Source: Pseudomonas sp. P7548 (GTDB taxonomy: Bacteria > Pseudomonadota > Gammaproteobacteria > Pseudomonadales > Pseudomonadaceae). From it: a stretch of 63,255 nucleotides of DNA. The stretch covers positions 1-63,255 of the forward strand of contig NZ_JACARO010000060.1 in assembly GCF_013386585.1 (NCBI RefSeq), written 5' to 3'. Positions within the stretch are counted from its first letter, which is position 1. Each line of letters starts with the position of its first letter. The position numbers were made by a program, and so were the translations under genes. Below the pieces are notes generated by a model. The model saw only the letters and a list, made by a program, of their open reading frames with translations, had not been told where the DNA came from and did not search any database. Below, in pieces: positions 9,460 through 19,281 of the stretch.

Positions 9460-10479
9460 ATGAACCTGTCCCCCCTCAATCGCCGCCGGTTCGAGCGGTT
9501 CAAGGCCAACAAGCGTGGCTGGTGGTCGCTGTGGCTGTTCCTGATTCTGTTCGTGCTCAGCCTGGGCGCGGAGTTGATCGCCAACGACAAACCCCTGGCG
9601 GTGCACTTCGATGGCGACTGGTATTTCCCGGCGCTCAAGCGCTACCCGGAAACCACCTTTGGCGGCGAGTTCCCGTTGGAGGCCAACTACAAGAGCCCGT
9701 ACATCCAGGAACTGCTAAAAGCCAAGGACGCCTGGACCCTGTGGGCGCCGATCCCGTTCAGCTACCAGAGCATCAACTACGACCTCAAGGTGCCGGCGCC
9801 TGCGCCGCCGTCTTCTGTGAACCTGCTGGGCACCGATGACCAGGGTCGCGATGTACTGGCGCGGGTCATCTATGGCTTCCGGGTGTCGGTGCTGTTTGCC
9901 CTGACGCTCACGGTGCTCAGCTCTATCATTGGCGTGATCGCCGGCGCCTTGCAGGGTTTTTATGGCGGCTGGGTCGACCTGGCCGGGCAGCGCTTCCTGG
10001 AGATCTGGTCCGGCCTGCCGGTGCTGTACCTGCTGATCATCCTCGCCAGTTTCGTGCAGCCCAACTTCTGGTGGCTACTGGGGATCATGCTGCTGTTCTC
10101 GTGGATGAGCCTGGTGGACGTGGTGCGCGCCGAGTTCCTGCGCGGGCGCAACCTGGAATACGTGCGCGCGGCCAGGGCCTTGGGCATGCAGAACGGCGCG
10201 ATCATGTTCCGCCATATCCTGCCCAACGCGATGGTCTCGACCATGACCTTCATGCCCTTCATTCTCACCGGCGCCATCGGCACCCTCACCGCGCTGGACT
10301 TCCTCGGTTTCGGCTTGCCGGCCGGTTCGCCGTCCTTGGGCGAGTTGGTGGCCCAGGGCAAATCCAACCTGCAAGCGCCGTGGCTGGGCATGAGTGCCTT
10401 TGCCGTGCTGGCGATCATGTTGAGTTTGCTGGTGTTTATCGGCGAGTCTGCTCGCGATGCCTTCGACCCGAGGAAATGA
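9460..10479 (+). CDS. yejE: ABC transporter permease YejE
   Basis: Partner permease of YejB, 339 residues. The start at MNLSPLNRRRFERFKANKRG, one base after the yejB stop, matches the family N-terminus (cytoplasmic basic stretch before helix 1 WWSLWLFLILFVLSLG). A periplasmic insertion (residues about 45-120) contains HFDGDWYFP and FGGEFPLEA, a hallmark of YejE. The EAA loop YVRAARALGMQNGAIMFRHI is present. Confidence 0.95.
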   Translation: MNLSPLNRRRFERFKANKRGWWSLWLFLILFVLSLGAELIANDKPLAVHFDGDWYFPALKRYPETTFGGEFPLEANYKSPYIQELLKAKDAWTLWAPIPFSYQSINYDLKVPAPAPPSSVNLLGTDDQGRDVLARVIYGFRVSVLFALTLTVLSSIIGVIAGALQGFYGGWVDLAGQRFLEIWSGLPVLYLLIILASFVQPNFWWLLGIMLLFSWMSLVDVVRAEFLRGRNLEYVRAARALGMQNGAIMFRHILPNAMVSTMTFMPFILTGAIGTLTALDFLGFGLPAGSPSLGELVAQGKSNLQAPWLGMSAFAVLAIMLSLLVFIGESARDAFDPRK

Positions 10480-10480
10480 G

Positions 10481-12081
<1,601 letters not shown>

Positions 12082-12085
<4 letters not shown>

Positions 12086-12957
12086 CCGCCGCGACGGCAC
12101 CGCTGTTCTGGCGTGACCCGGCGTTGGCGTTTATCGAAGCGCGCACGATCGCTGACGGGCGCAAGGTGACTTACACCCGCCATTCCCACGAGCATTTTTC
12201 CATCGGCGCCGTGACCACGGGGTGCAGCTACTACCATTACGGCGCGCAGACGTTCGAGATCAGCGCTGGCACCGTGGTGCTGATGAACCCAGGCGATGTA
12301 CATGCCTGCAACCCCATCCATGACCAGCATTGGTCTTATCAGATGCTGTACATCGACACCCTCTGGCTGACTGACCTGCAGCACCAATTGGGTTTCAGCA
12401 CGGATCAGGGCTACCGCCCCTTCAATACGCCTTATACCCGCGACGCGATGTTGTACGCGGGCCTGCTGGCGTTGTACCGGATACTGGTGGATGAGCGCGC
12501 TGAACCTCTGCAAAAGCAAAGCGCATTGGTGAGTTATTTCACTGAAGTGCAGCAGCGACTGAACCCGGTCGATACGCCGTTGCGTGAGGTCAATGGCAAG
12601 CTGGAGCGCGCGGCCGACTACATCCGCGAGCACTGCACTCAGGCCCTGAAGCTGGGAGACATTTGCCTGGCGGCCGAGCTGTCGCCCTCCTACCTGATCC
12701 GTGCCTTCAAGCAGTATTACGGGCTGACGCCCCATGCGTTCCTGGTGAACCTGCGCATCCAGTTTGCCCGCGCCCAATTGCGTCAGGGCGAGCTGATCGC
12801 CGATGTGGCGCTGGCCGCAGGGTTTGCCGACCAGGCGCATTTCCAACGGGCCTTCAAACAGCATTGTGCGGCCACGCCCGGGCAATACCGTGACGTGCTC
12901 AAGCCATCAGCAAATACCCCACACTGGCCACCAGCAACGCGGCCATTGAGCGGTTGA
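12082..12957 (+). CDS. AraC-family transcriptional regulator
   Basis: A 291-residue regulator with an N-terminal cupin-like AraC_binding domain (HSHEHFSIGAVTTG) and two C-terminal helix-turn-helix motifs (LGDICLAAELSPSYLIRAFK and IADVALAAGFADQAHFQRAF). Its ATG overlaps the yejF stop, so it is translationally coupled to the transporter. The N-terminal type is, however, common beside LysE exporters, and a lysE-like gene follows convergently. It could control either neighbour. Its 3' end overlaps that gene by 59 bases. Confidence 0.9.
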
Positions 12958-13486
12958 ACAGGCGCATGCCCTGAGGGTTGCTCAAGTAGCGACGCAGAAA
13001 GGTCCCGGCATAGGCCCAGCACGCCACCGACAGGTAACAGATCACCAGGTAGAGCGCCGCAAACAGCCACACCTGCCGCGCATCGCCATCGGCCACAAAC
13101 AAGCCCATCCCCGCCACACAGGCCAGCCACGCCTTGGGGTTGAGCCATTGCATGATCGCGCCATACAGCATCGACGGCGCCGTGGCCGTGCCGTCGGCGT
13201 CCAGCCGGCCATCGTCCGCCGCGAGCTTCCACGCCATGTACAACAAAAAGGCCACCCCGCCCCACTGAATCAATTGCGTCAGGATCGGCCAACGCACCAG
13301 CACTTCGTGCAACCCCAGGCCAATCAGCACCAGTAGCACCGTGAAGCCGCTGGCGGCACCGAACACGTGCTTCTGGCTGGCGACGAAGCCAAAGCGCACC
13401 CCCGAACTCAGCGCAACCACATTCACCGGGCCCGGCGTGATAGACGTGGCCAGGGCAAAAGCGGCCATGGAAAGAAGAGCGCTCAT
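12899..13486 (-). CDS. LysE/RhtB-family amino acid exporter
   Basis: An inner-membrane efflux protein of 195 residues. The start at MSALLSMAAFALATS was chosen because AAGGAA lies just upstream; a frame extension of nine codons lacks such a site. TSITPGPVNVVALSSGVRFG is the LysE-family signature in the first loop, and about six hydrophobic segments follow, including VLLVLIGLGLHEVLV. The export substrate (amino acid or derivative) is unknown. The gene converges on, and overlaps, the AraC regulator. Confidence 0.9.
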   Translation of the reverse strand: MSALLSMAAFALATSITPGPVNVVALSSGVRFGFVASQKHVFGAASGFTVLLVLIGLGLHEVLVRWPILTQLIQWGGVAFLLYMAWKLAADDGRLDADGTATAPSMLYGAIMQWLNPKAWLACVAGMGLFVADGDARQVWLFAALYLVICYLSVACWAYAGTFLRRYLSNPQGMRLFNRSMAALLVASVGYLLMA

Positions 13487-13572
13487 TGCAGTTCCTTTTA
13501 GTCGACGAGTCACGAGGGGACACGGTAAAGGGCCGGCTTCGCGGGGTATTGAAGAAAATAACCCTCTGTGAA

Positions 13573-13602
13573 TTATTTTGTATACGACTGTAGACTTATA
13601 CT
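13573..13602 (+). promoter_or_regulatory. Possible sigma-70 promoter of the reductase gene
   Basis: TTATTT at 13573-13578 and TATACT at 13597-13602 are spaced by 18 bases, about 50 bases ahead of the reductase start. The region also holds GTATAC...TTATAC half-sites that could serve an operator. Weak evidence only. Confidence 0.3.
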
Positions 13603-13655
13603 GATTTCAGCCCTAGAGTCAGCCTCACTTCGTTCACACAAGCGGGAGAAAAGTG

Positions 13656-14675
13656 ATGGCTGAGACCGTTCTGGTCACCGGTGGTACGGGCTACATCGCC
13701 GGCTGGTGCCTGGCAGGCCTGTTGCAACAGGGTTATCAGGTGCGCACCAGTTTGCGCAGCCCTGACAAAGAGGCTGGGGTGCGCGCCGCGTTGAGCGGCC
13801 TGGGTATCGATCATCACCGGCTGACGTTCTTCATCGCCGACCTCACCCGCGATGAAGGCTGGGACGCTGCCATGATCGGCTGTGATTACGTACTGCACGT
13901 GGCCTCGCCCCTGGGCCTGGACGCGCCGCAACACCTGGACGACATGGTTGCCCCGGCACGGGACGGCACCTTGCGCATCCTGCGTGCCGCCACCGGGGCT
14001 GGCGTGCGCCGGGTGGTGATGACCAGCGCCGCCACCGTCGCCACCCCGCCGCTGCAAAGCCCCGACAGCCTGAGCGACGAGACGGTGTGGTTCGACCCCG
14101 CTGAAACCCATGTCACCCCTTACCGCCACGCCAAGCGCCAAGCCGAGCGGGCGGCCTGGGACTTCATGGCTAGGCATGAAGGCCCGACGACCTTGACCAC
14201 CGTATTGCCCGGTGCGGTCTTCGGGCCGATCATGAGCCGCGATACCCTGGGTTCGGTGCAAGTCATCGCGCGCCTGCTGCAAGGCCGCGCCAAGGGCAAC
14301 CCGCGCCTGGGCTTCGAAGTGGTGGATGTGCGTGACCTGGCCGACCTGCATATCCGCGCCATGACCGCCCCCGCCGCTGCGGGCCAACGGCTCCTCGGCG
14401 TTGGCAGGTTCATGTGGATGGCCGAGATTTCCCAGGTGCTGCGCGACCGGTTGGGTGACGCCGCGCACAAAGTGCCCACGCGCACTATCCCCGACTGGCT
14501 GCTGCGCCTATTGGCGCGCTTCGACCCCCTGCTGCGCGGCCTCACCCCCAACCTTGGCCGCGCCCACCGCCACAGCGCGGAAAAGGCCCGCCTGCTGTTG
14601 GGCTGGCAAGCGCGCCCGGCGGAGGACACATTGATCGATTGTGCCACTGGCCTGATCGACCACAAGGCGCTTTAG
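13656..14675 (+). CDS. NAD-dependent epimerase/dihydroflavonol-4-reductase-like protein (extended SDR)
   Basis: A 339-residue extended short-chain dehydrogenase. The dinucleotide motif TGGTGYIAG sits at the N-terminus, TSAATVAT is the strand carrying the catalytic Ser/Thr region, and YRHAKRQAE gives the Tyr-x-x-x-Lys pair. The shape is that of dihydroflavonol reductase/aldehyde-reductase proteins (TSLRSPDKEAGVRAAL). The ATG at 13656 has GGGAG seven bases upstream; a GTG one codon earlier is too close. The substrate is not known. It stands alone between a divergent exporter gene and a hydrolase gene. Confidence 0.88.
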   Translation: MAETVLVTGGTGYIAGWCLAGLLQQGYQVRTSLRSPDKEAGVRAALSGLGIDHHRLTFFIADLTRDEGWDAAMIGCDYVLHVASPLGLDAPQHLDDMVAPARDGTLRILRAATGAGVRRVVMTSAATVATPPLQSPDSLSDETVWFDPAETHVTPYRHAKRQAERAAWDFMARHEGPTTLTTVLPGAVFGPIMSRDTLGSVQVIARLLQGRAKGNPRLGFEVVDVRDLADLHIRAMTAPAAAGQRLLGVGRFMWMAEISQVLRDRLGDAAHKVPTRTIPDWLLRLLARFDPLLRGLTPNLGRAHRHSAEKARLLLGWQARPAEDTLIDCATGLIDHKAL

Positions 14676-14733
14676 ACGCTTTTATTCCATTGATATAGCT
14701 GAATTTTTTTCTTTCAGCCGACGATTTCCGATA

Positions 14734-14753
14734 GGCAAAAATGCGTTTTTGCC
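14734..14753. promoter_or_regulatory. Perfect 20-base palindrome upstream of the hydrolase gene
   Basis: GGCAAAAA at 14734-14741 and TTTTTGCC at 14746-14753 form a perfect inverted repeat around TGCG. It lies 53 bases upstream of the hydrolase ATG and would overlap a -35 region if TAGAGT at 14769-14774 is the -10. A likely operator, possibly for the TetR regulator encoded two genes on; it lacks the T-run of a terminator for the upstream gene. Confidence 0.5.
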
Positions 14754-14806
14754 GATCAGCGGCGGTGCTAGAGTTCAGCGCCTACTCACTGCAAAAAGGA
14801 ACCGCC

Positions 14807-15649
14807 ATGTCACGCCGTCTACTGGCAGCCGCCTGCCTGTTGCTGTCTTTTTCCGCGGCTCACGCCGCTGAACGCTGGGAAACCCTGCCGCCGACACCCG
14901 CCCCCGTGGCCGGCGCAAAAACCGGCTATGCCCCGGTCAATGGCATCAAGGTCTACTACACCCGCACCGGCCACGGTTCGCCGGTGGTGTTACTGCACGG
15001 CGGCCTGTCCAACTCGGATTATTGGGGCAACCAGGTCAAGGCCCTGTCGGCCAAGCACGAAGTGATCAGCATCGACAGCCGTGGCCACGGGCGCAGCTCA
15101 CGCAATGAACAGCCGTACGGCTATGACCTGATGGCCGACGATGTGGTGGCCGTGCTCGACAACCTGAAAATCCCGCGTGCCGACATCGTCGGCTGGAGCG
15201 ACGGCGCAATCATCGGCATCGACCTGGCCCTGCGTCATCCGGACCGCATCGGCAAGGTCTTTGCGTTTGCCGCCAACACCCAGACCGCCGGCGTAAAAGA
15301 CGCCGTGGAGAAAAACCCGACCTTTGCCGCCTTTATCGAACGCGCCGGCAAGGAGTACGCCAAGCTGTCGCCGACGCCGAAAGAGTACGACGCGTTCGTC
15401 GAGCAGATCAGCCACATGTGGGCCAGCCAACCGAACTGGACCGACGCACAACTGGCGAGCATCAAGACGCCGATCCTGATCGCCGATGGCGACCATGACG
15501 AAGCGATCAAGCGCGAACACACCGAGTACATGGCCGCGACCATCCCTGGCGCCGGCCTGCTGATTCTGCCCAACACCAGCCACTTTGCCTTCTTGCAGGA
15601 CCCGGCGTTGTTCAATGCCGCGGTACTGGGCTTCCTCGACAGCAAATAG
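14807..15649 (+). CDS. Secreted alpha/beta hydrolase
   Basis: A 280-residue alpha/beta-fold hydrolase with a cleavable signal peptide (cut after SFSAAHA, about residue 20), so it works in the periplasm or outside. The oxyanion motif VVLLHGG, the nucleophile elbow GWSDGA (S131), the acid in IADGDHDE and the His in NTSHFAF complete the triad. AAAAGGAACC precedes the ATG. A TetR regulator follows 64 bases on, and a 20-base palindrome precedes the gene, which suggests induction by a small molecule. The substrate is unknown; an ester or lactone is plausible. Confidence 0.9.
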   Translation: MSRRLLAAACLLLSFSAAHAAERWETLPPTPAPVAGAKTGYAPVNGIKVYYTRTGHGSPVVLLHGGLSNSDYWGNQVKALSAKHEVISIDSRGHGRSSRNEQPYGYDLMADDVVAVLDNLKIPRADIVGWSDGAIIGIDLALRHPDRIGKVFAFAANTQTAGVKDAVEKNPTFAAFIERAGKEYAKLSPTPKEYDAFVEQISHMWASQPNWTDAQLASIKTPILIADGDHDEAIKREHTEYMAATIPGAGLLILPNTSHFAFLQDPALFNAAVLGFLDSK

Positions 15650-15713
15650 ACCCTGTACCCTGTGGGCGCGCACGACCTGCGCACCCACAGCCCCCAGTCA
15701 TGTCAGGACGCCC

Positions 15714-16292
15714 ATGCCCAACCCCACTCCACGACGGCGCAATGCCGCCGCCACCCGCGATGCCATCCTGTTATCAGCGCGCAAGGCCTTTGCCCAATCC
15801 GGCTACGACGGCGCCGGCGTGCGTGAAATCGCGGCCGGTGCGGGCGTGACGGCGATGCTGGTCAACCGTTACTTCGGCTCCAAGGAACAGCTGTTTGCGG
15901 AAGTGATCGCCGACACCATGGCCAGCCCGATCATCCTCACCGAAAGCAACCTCAGCGCGGAAAACCTCGGCCGCACGATCGCCACGGCACTGGTCAGCAT
16001 CACCGAAGCCGGCAGCACACCGCTGGAAGGTTTCCTGATCATGCTGCATTCGGCGTCGAGCAAACGCGCCGCCGTGATCGGTCGCGAACAAGTGGAAAAA
16101 GGCCATCAGGCAACCATGGCCGCCGCGCTCAAGGGCGCGCACCACGAAGAACGTGCGGCCCTGGTGATGGCACTGGTCTCGGGCTTTCAGGTGATGCGCC
16201 AGATGCTCGAACTGTCGGCGCTGGCCAAGGCTGATCCGCAGGTGCTGATCGATCTGTTGACGCCCCTGTTCCAGCAACTGGTGGACGGCTGA
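15714..16292 (+). CDS. TetR-family transcriptional regulator
   Basis: A 192-residue repressor-type regulator. The N-terminal helix-turn-helix is clear: TRDAILLSARKAFAQSGYDG followed by VREIAAGAGVTAMLVNRYFG. The C-terminal ligand domain is not distinctive. The start MPNPTPRRR was chosen from the basic arm preceding helix 1; the frame upstream overlaps the hydrolase gene. It probably controls the hydrolase gene just upstream, for which the palindrome at 14734-14753 is the candidate site. Confidence 0.92.
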   Translation: MPNPTPRRRNAAATRDAILLSARKAFAQSGYDGAGVREIAAGAGVTAMLVNRYFGSKEQLFAEVIADTMASPIILTESNLSAENLGRTIATALVSITEAGSTPLEGFLIMLHSASSKRAAVIGREQVEKGHQATMAAALKGAHHEERAALVMALVSGFQVMRQMLELSALAKADPQVLIDLLTPLFQQLVDG

Positions 16293-16298
16293 GCGCGC

Positions 16299-17987
16299 TT
16301 ATTTCACAAACAACTCGCGGTCCCGGGCCTTGACGTGGCCGGGGCTGTAATACGCGTCGAACCAGGTCTTCTGTCCTGCGGCGGGCGGCTTGGCCAGGCG
16401 CAACGTTTGCAGCGCGCCGGGCTTGCTCGCATTGACCCGGAAGTGGAAGTGATCGAACAGGCGCAGCGCCTCGATCGCATACACCACGGCGATCTTGCGG
16501 TCTTCGATGCGGATCAGGTGGTCACCGTTGTTCTTCTCACCGCCGCCCGCCAGGTTGGACGAACCGGTGTACACCGTGGGGTTGGCGCCATTGAAGTCGG
16601 TGACCACAAACTTGTTGTGCACCATGTTCCCCGCATTGCCCGACCATTCAGCCTTGAACGGCGCCGGCACGTTGCTGGCCAGGTAACCGAACGGCAGCAA
16701 GCCCACCGAGCCATCCGGCTTGCGCACCGCCAGCTTGCCGGTGCGCTGGGCCACGCCGTAGGAGAACAATGAGCGCTGCATCAGCGTGTCCAGGGCGTCA
16801 CGCACCTTGCCGTTGATCAGGCTCAGAAACACGATGGAGTACAACACCGAACTGGTGGCCTGCTCGATGCTGGTGGCGATGGGGTCCAGGGACAGCGCGC
16901 TGTCAGCATGGGGCGCGAAGCACAACGAGACTTTGGAACCCGGTTGATCGCGCACCACCCACCATTGTTGCGAGAGCGGGTGCTTGCGAAAGGTGGTGGG
17001 CGCCGACCAATAGGCCTCGAACACTTCGGCAAACTTGCCGGCCACCGTGGCGTCGTCAAACAGCAGCACGTTATTGGCCTGGATGTACAAGCCGCGCAGG
17101 GCGAAATTGGTCGAGCCGCCCAACACCCGGATCGCCTCTCCCGCACGCCGCACGATCAGCACTTTGTTGTGTTGCTGGCTGGAGAAATGCAGGCGCTGGA
17201 TCTGCGCCCCCGCTGCCGCCAGGCGTGCAGCGCTGAGGCTTTCGCAACTGTCGGCGGCGCCCTGGTCACCGTGGTCATCGATGATCGCCCGTAAGCGTGG
17301 GCCGAGGCCTTCGAGGCGGCGCAGGATATCGGGTTCCTTGCTCTCGTAGATCAGCGCGTCGAGGGTCAGCTCGGGGTCGTTGGCCACCTGATCCAGCACG
17401 TTGAGGATCAGCTGCCGCGCTTCGAAACCCAGCCAGGCGTAGTTGCGTTCGAAGGGCGTCATGTCCAGGTCCAGGTAGGCCCGAGGCGCGGAACCTGAGG
17501 GCGGCAGGATGCGGGTTTCATTGTTGAAACGATCGCCGTAGGCCTGGGATGAGGCGAACCCTCGGGTAAAGCCGATGTTCACGAAGTCGCTGATGGTTTG
17601 CGCTTCCAGGGACACCTGGTTTTCCAGGCTGACACCCTTGGACAACGTGCCGTCTGCGCCCATGTAGCACGCGGTGACGCGGTAGCGGAACACGCCGGGC
17701 AGGATCTCGCTGGGCACGTGGATCCAGCGGAATTTCTGGAACGGCGCCTCGGTGGACGGAAAGCTGCGCGGCTGCTCCGGGGTGGGCGGGTAGTCGAAGT
17801 GCAGGCGGTTGTGCAGCACGCCCCAGTGGTCGGCGCCGGGGTAGCGCACTTCGATGCTGAACCCGACGAAATCCGGCGTCGCCAGGTCCGGCGCCAAATC
17901 GAAGGCCAACAGCGCCGCCCCCTCGCCACGGTACAGCTTGAAGGTCAGCCCCTGGAACGTGGTCTTGCTTTCGAAGTCGGCGCTCAA
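16299..17987 (-). CDS. Phospholipase D-like protein with one degenerate HKD motif
   Basis: A 562-residue protein with two PLD-type active-site segments. The second is intact (H457, K459, D464 in HNKFVVTD, then GSSNL). The first reads HNKVLIVR, with H273 and K275 but Arg280 where the Asp should be, followed by GGSTNF. The N-terminal 140 residues form a separate beta-rich region. No signal peptide is seen. The start is a TTG with AAAGGA six bases upstream, better than any ATG. It converges on the TetR gene with 6 bases between. A nuclease or phospholipase role is possible; the type VI effector class also includes such proteins, but no tss gene is nearby. Confidence 0.8.
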   Translation of the reverse strand: MSADFESKTTFQGLTFKLYRGEGAALLAFDLAPDLATPDFVGFSIEVRYPGADHWGVLHNRLHFDYPPTPEQPRSFPSTEAPFQKFRWIHVPSEILPGVFRYRVTACYMGADGTLSKGVSLENQVSLEAQTISDFVNIGFTRGFASSQAYGDRFNNETRILPPSGSAPRAYLDLDMTPFERNYAWLGFEARQLILNVLDQVANDPELTLDALIYESKEPDILRRLEGLGPRLRAIIDDHGDQGAADSCESLSAARLAAAGAQIQRLHFSSQQHNKVLIVRRAGEAIRVLGGSTNFALRGLYIQANNVLLFDDATVAGKFAEVFEAYWSAPTTFRKHPLSQQWWVVRDQPGSKVSLCFAPHADSALSLDPIATSIEQATSSVLYSIVFLSLINGKVRDALDTLMQRSLFSYGVAQRTGKLAVRKPDGSVGLLPFGYLASNVPAPFKAEWSGNAGNMVHNKFVVTDFNGANPTVYTGSSNLAGGGEKNNGDHLIRIEDRKIAVVYAIEALRLFDHFHFRVNASKPGALQTLRLAKPPAAGQKTWFDAYYSPGHVKARDRELFVK

Positions 17988-18040
17988 GCGATGTCCTTTG
18001 TGCGAAGAGGCGGTGTGTAGAGTCTAGCGCGTGCGCCTGA

Positions 18041-18475
18041 TCAAGCCACTGGTGCCTGGGTAACGATGTCTTCGAGGCCCAGCACGCGACCGTCCTCGGA
18101 CAGCACCTCCACCTTGCGCAACGGCTTGAGTGAACGCGCGTCCAGTACTCGCCGCCCTACCGTCTCCGGCTGGGTGTGGGTTTCGCCCCATTGCGCCAGG
18201 GTCACCAGTACCGGCATCAGTGCGCGGCCTTTGTCGGTCAGTTGGTATTCACTGCGTGCGCCCACTTCGCTGGTTTGCAGCAGGCCTTGCTCGACCATGT
18301 CCTTGAGGCGCGTGGCGAGGATGTTTTTCGCCACGCCCAGGCGTTTCTGGAAATCACCGAAGCGCGTCACGCCGGCAAACGCATCGCGGATGATCAGCAG
18401 CGTCCACCAATCCCCCACCACATCCAATGCACGGGCGACCGGGCAACCGTCACCTTCCAGGCATTTGCGTTTCAT
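18041..18475 (-). CDS. HxlR-family transcriptional regulator
   Basis: A 144-residue winged-helix regulator. The signature is clear: CPVARALDVVGDWWTLLIIR, then FGDFQKRLGVAKNILATRLK and the wing around QTSEVGARSEYQLTDKG. Cys5 and Cys11 near the N-terminus resemble the redox or electrophile sensing cysteines known in some family members. It is divergent from an SDR gene across 107 bases containing a 7-base inverted repeat, so it probably represses that gene and itself. Confidence 0.92.
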   Translation of the reverse strand: MKRKCLEGDGCPVARALDVVGDWWTLLIIRDAFAGVTRFGDFQKRLGVAKNILATRLKDMVEQGLLQTSEVGARSEYQLTDKGRALMPVLVTLAQWGETHTQPETVGRRVLDARSLKPLRKVEVLSEDGRVLGLEDIVTQAPVA

Positions 18476-18502
18476 CGTGGGGCCTCCCGGCAGTCAGAAA
18501 TA

Positions 18503-18562
18503 TTAGGTTGCATTATAGGACCGATGCGCTCAGGATAAAAACAGTTTCATCATTAAACCTAA
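18503..18562. promoter_or_regulatory. Inverted repeat in the HxlR/SDR divergent promoter region
   Basis: TTAGGTT at 18503-18509 is matched by AACCTAA at 18556-18562, between the two divergent start codons. A candidate pair of operator half-sites for the HxlR protein; the spacing of 46 bases would suit two dimers or looping. Confidence 0.35.
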
Positions 18563-18582
18563 ATCAGCGTACGGAGCTCATC

Positions 18583-19281
18583 ATGGATATTCGTGGAAAA
18601 GTGGTATTGGTCACCGGCGCCAATCGTGGCCTGGGCAAAGCCTTCGTGACGGCCCTGCTGCAAGCGGGTGCCGCCAAGGTGTATGCCGGTGCACGGGATG
18701 TGGCCAGCGTGAATATTCCCGGCAGCACCCCCATTGCCCTCGACATTACCGACGAAGCCAGCGTGCAGCGCGCCGCCGAGCAATGCAGCGATGTCAGTGT
18801 GCTGATCAACAATGCCGGTGCTCTCAATCGCGGCGCCCTGTTGGATGCCGACAGCGTCGACAACCTGCAGCACCATTTTGATGTGAACACCCTCGGCACC
18901 CTGCGCGTGACCCGTGCCTTTGCGCCGGTCCTGGCCAAACACGGCGGCGGCGCGTTGATCAACATCATCTCGGTATTGAGTTGGCTGAGCAGCCCGGGCG
19001 CCGGGGCCTACAGCGCTTCAAAATCGGCCCAGTGGGGCCTCACCAACGGCCTGCGCAGCGAATTGCGCGAGCAGCAAACACTGGTGATCGGCGTGCACCC
19101 CGCCTACATCGACACCGACATGACCGCCGGTATCGAAGCGCCGAAGAGCACACCCCAAGAAGTGGTTGCACTGACCCTGCAAGGGCTCAGCGAAGGCCGC
19201 GAAGAAGTGGTGATCAGTGACATGGGCCACGCGGTGAAGGCGTCGCTGTCCACCGAACGTCCGATCTACCTCACCCGCTGA
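18583..19281 (+). CDS. Classical short-chain dehydrogenase/reductase
   Basis: A 232-residue classical SDR. The cofactor motif TGANRGLG is at residues about 11-18, NNAG follows the fourth strand, Ser is in IISVLSW, and YSASKSA gives Tyr-x-x-x-Lys, so the enzyme should be active. The start MDIRGKVVLVTG has GGAG upstream. It is divergent from an HxlR regulator, a pairing typical of small reductases induced by electrophiles; the substrate is unknown. The 3' end overlaps the convergent flavoprotein gene by 11 bases. Confidence 0.92.
   Translation: MDIRGKVVLVTGANRGLGKAFVTALLQAGAAKVYAGARDVASVNIPGSTPIALDITDEASVQRAAEQCSDVSVLINNAGALNRGALLDADSVDNLQHHFDVNTLGTLRVTRAFAPVLAKHGGGALINIISVLSWLSSPGAGAYSASKSAQWGLTNGLRSELREQQTLVIGVHPAYIDTDMTAGIEAPKSTPQEVVALTLQGLSEGREEVVISDMGHAVKASLSTERPIYLTR

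Noticed and set aside
13578..13583. TTGTAT as -35 partner of TATACT at 13597
   Set aside because: The spacer would be only 13 bases; the TTATTT at 13573 gives a normal spacing.
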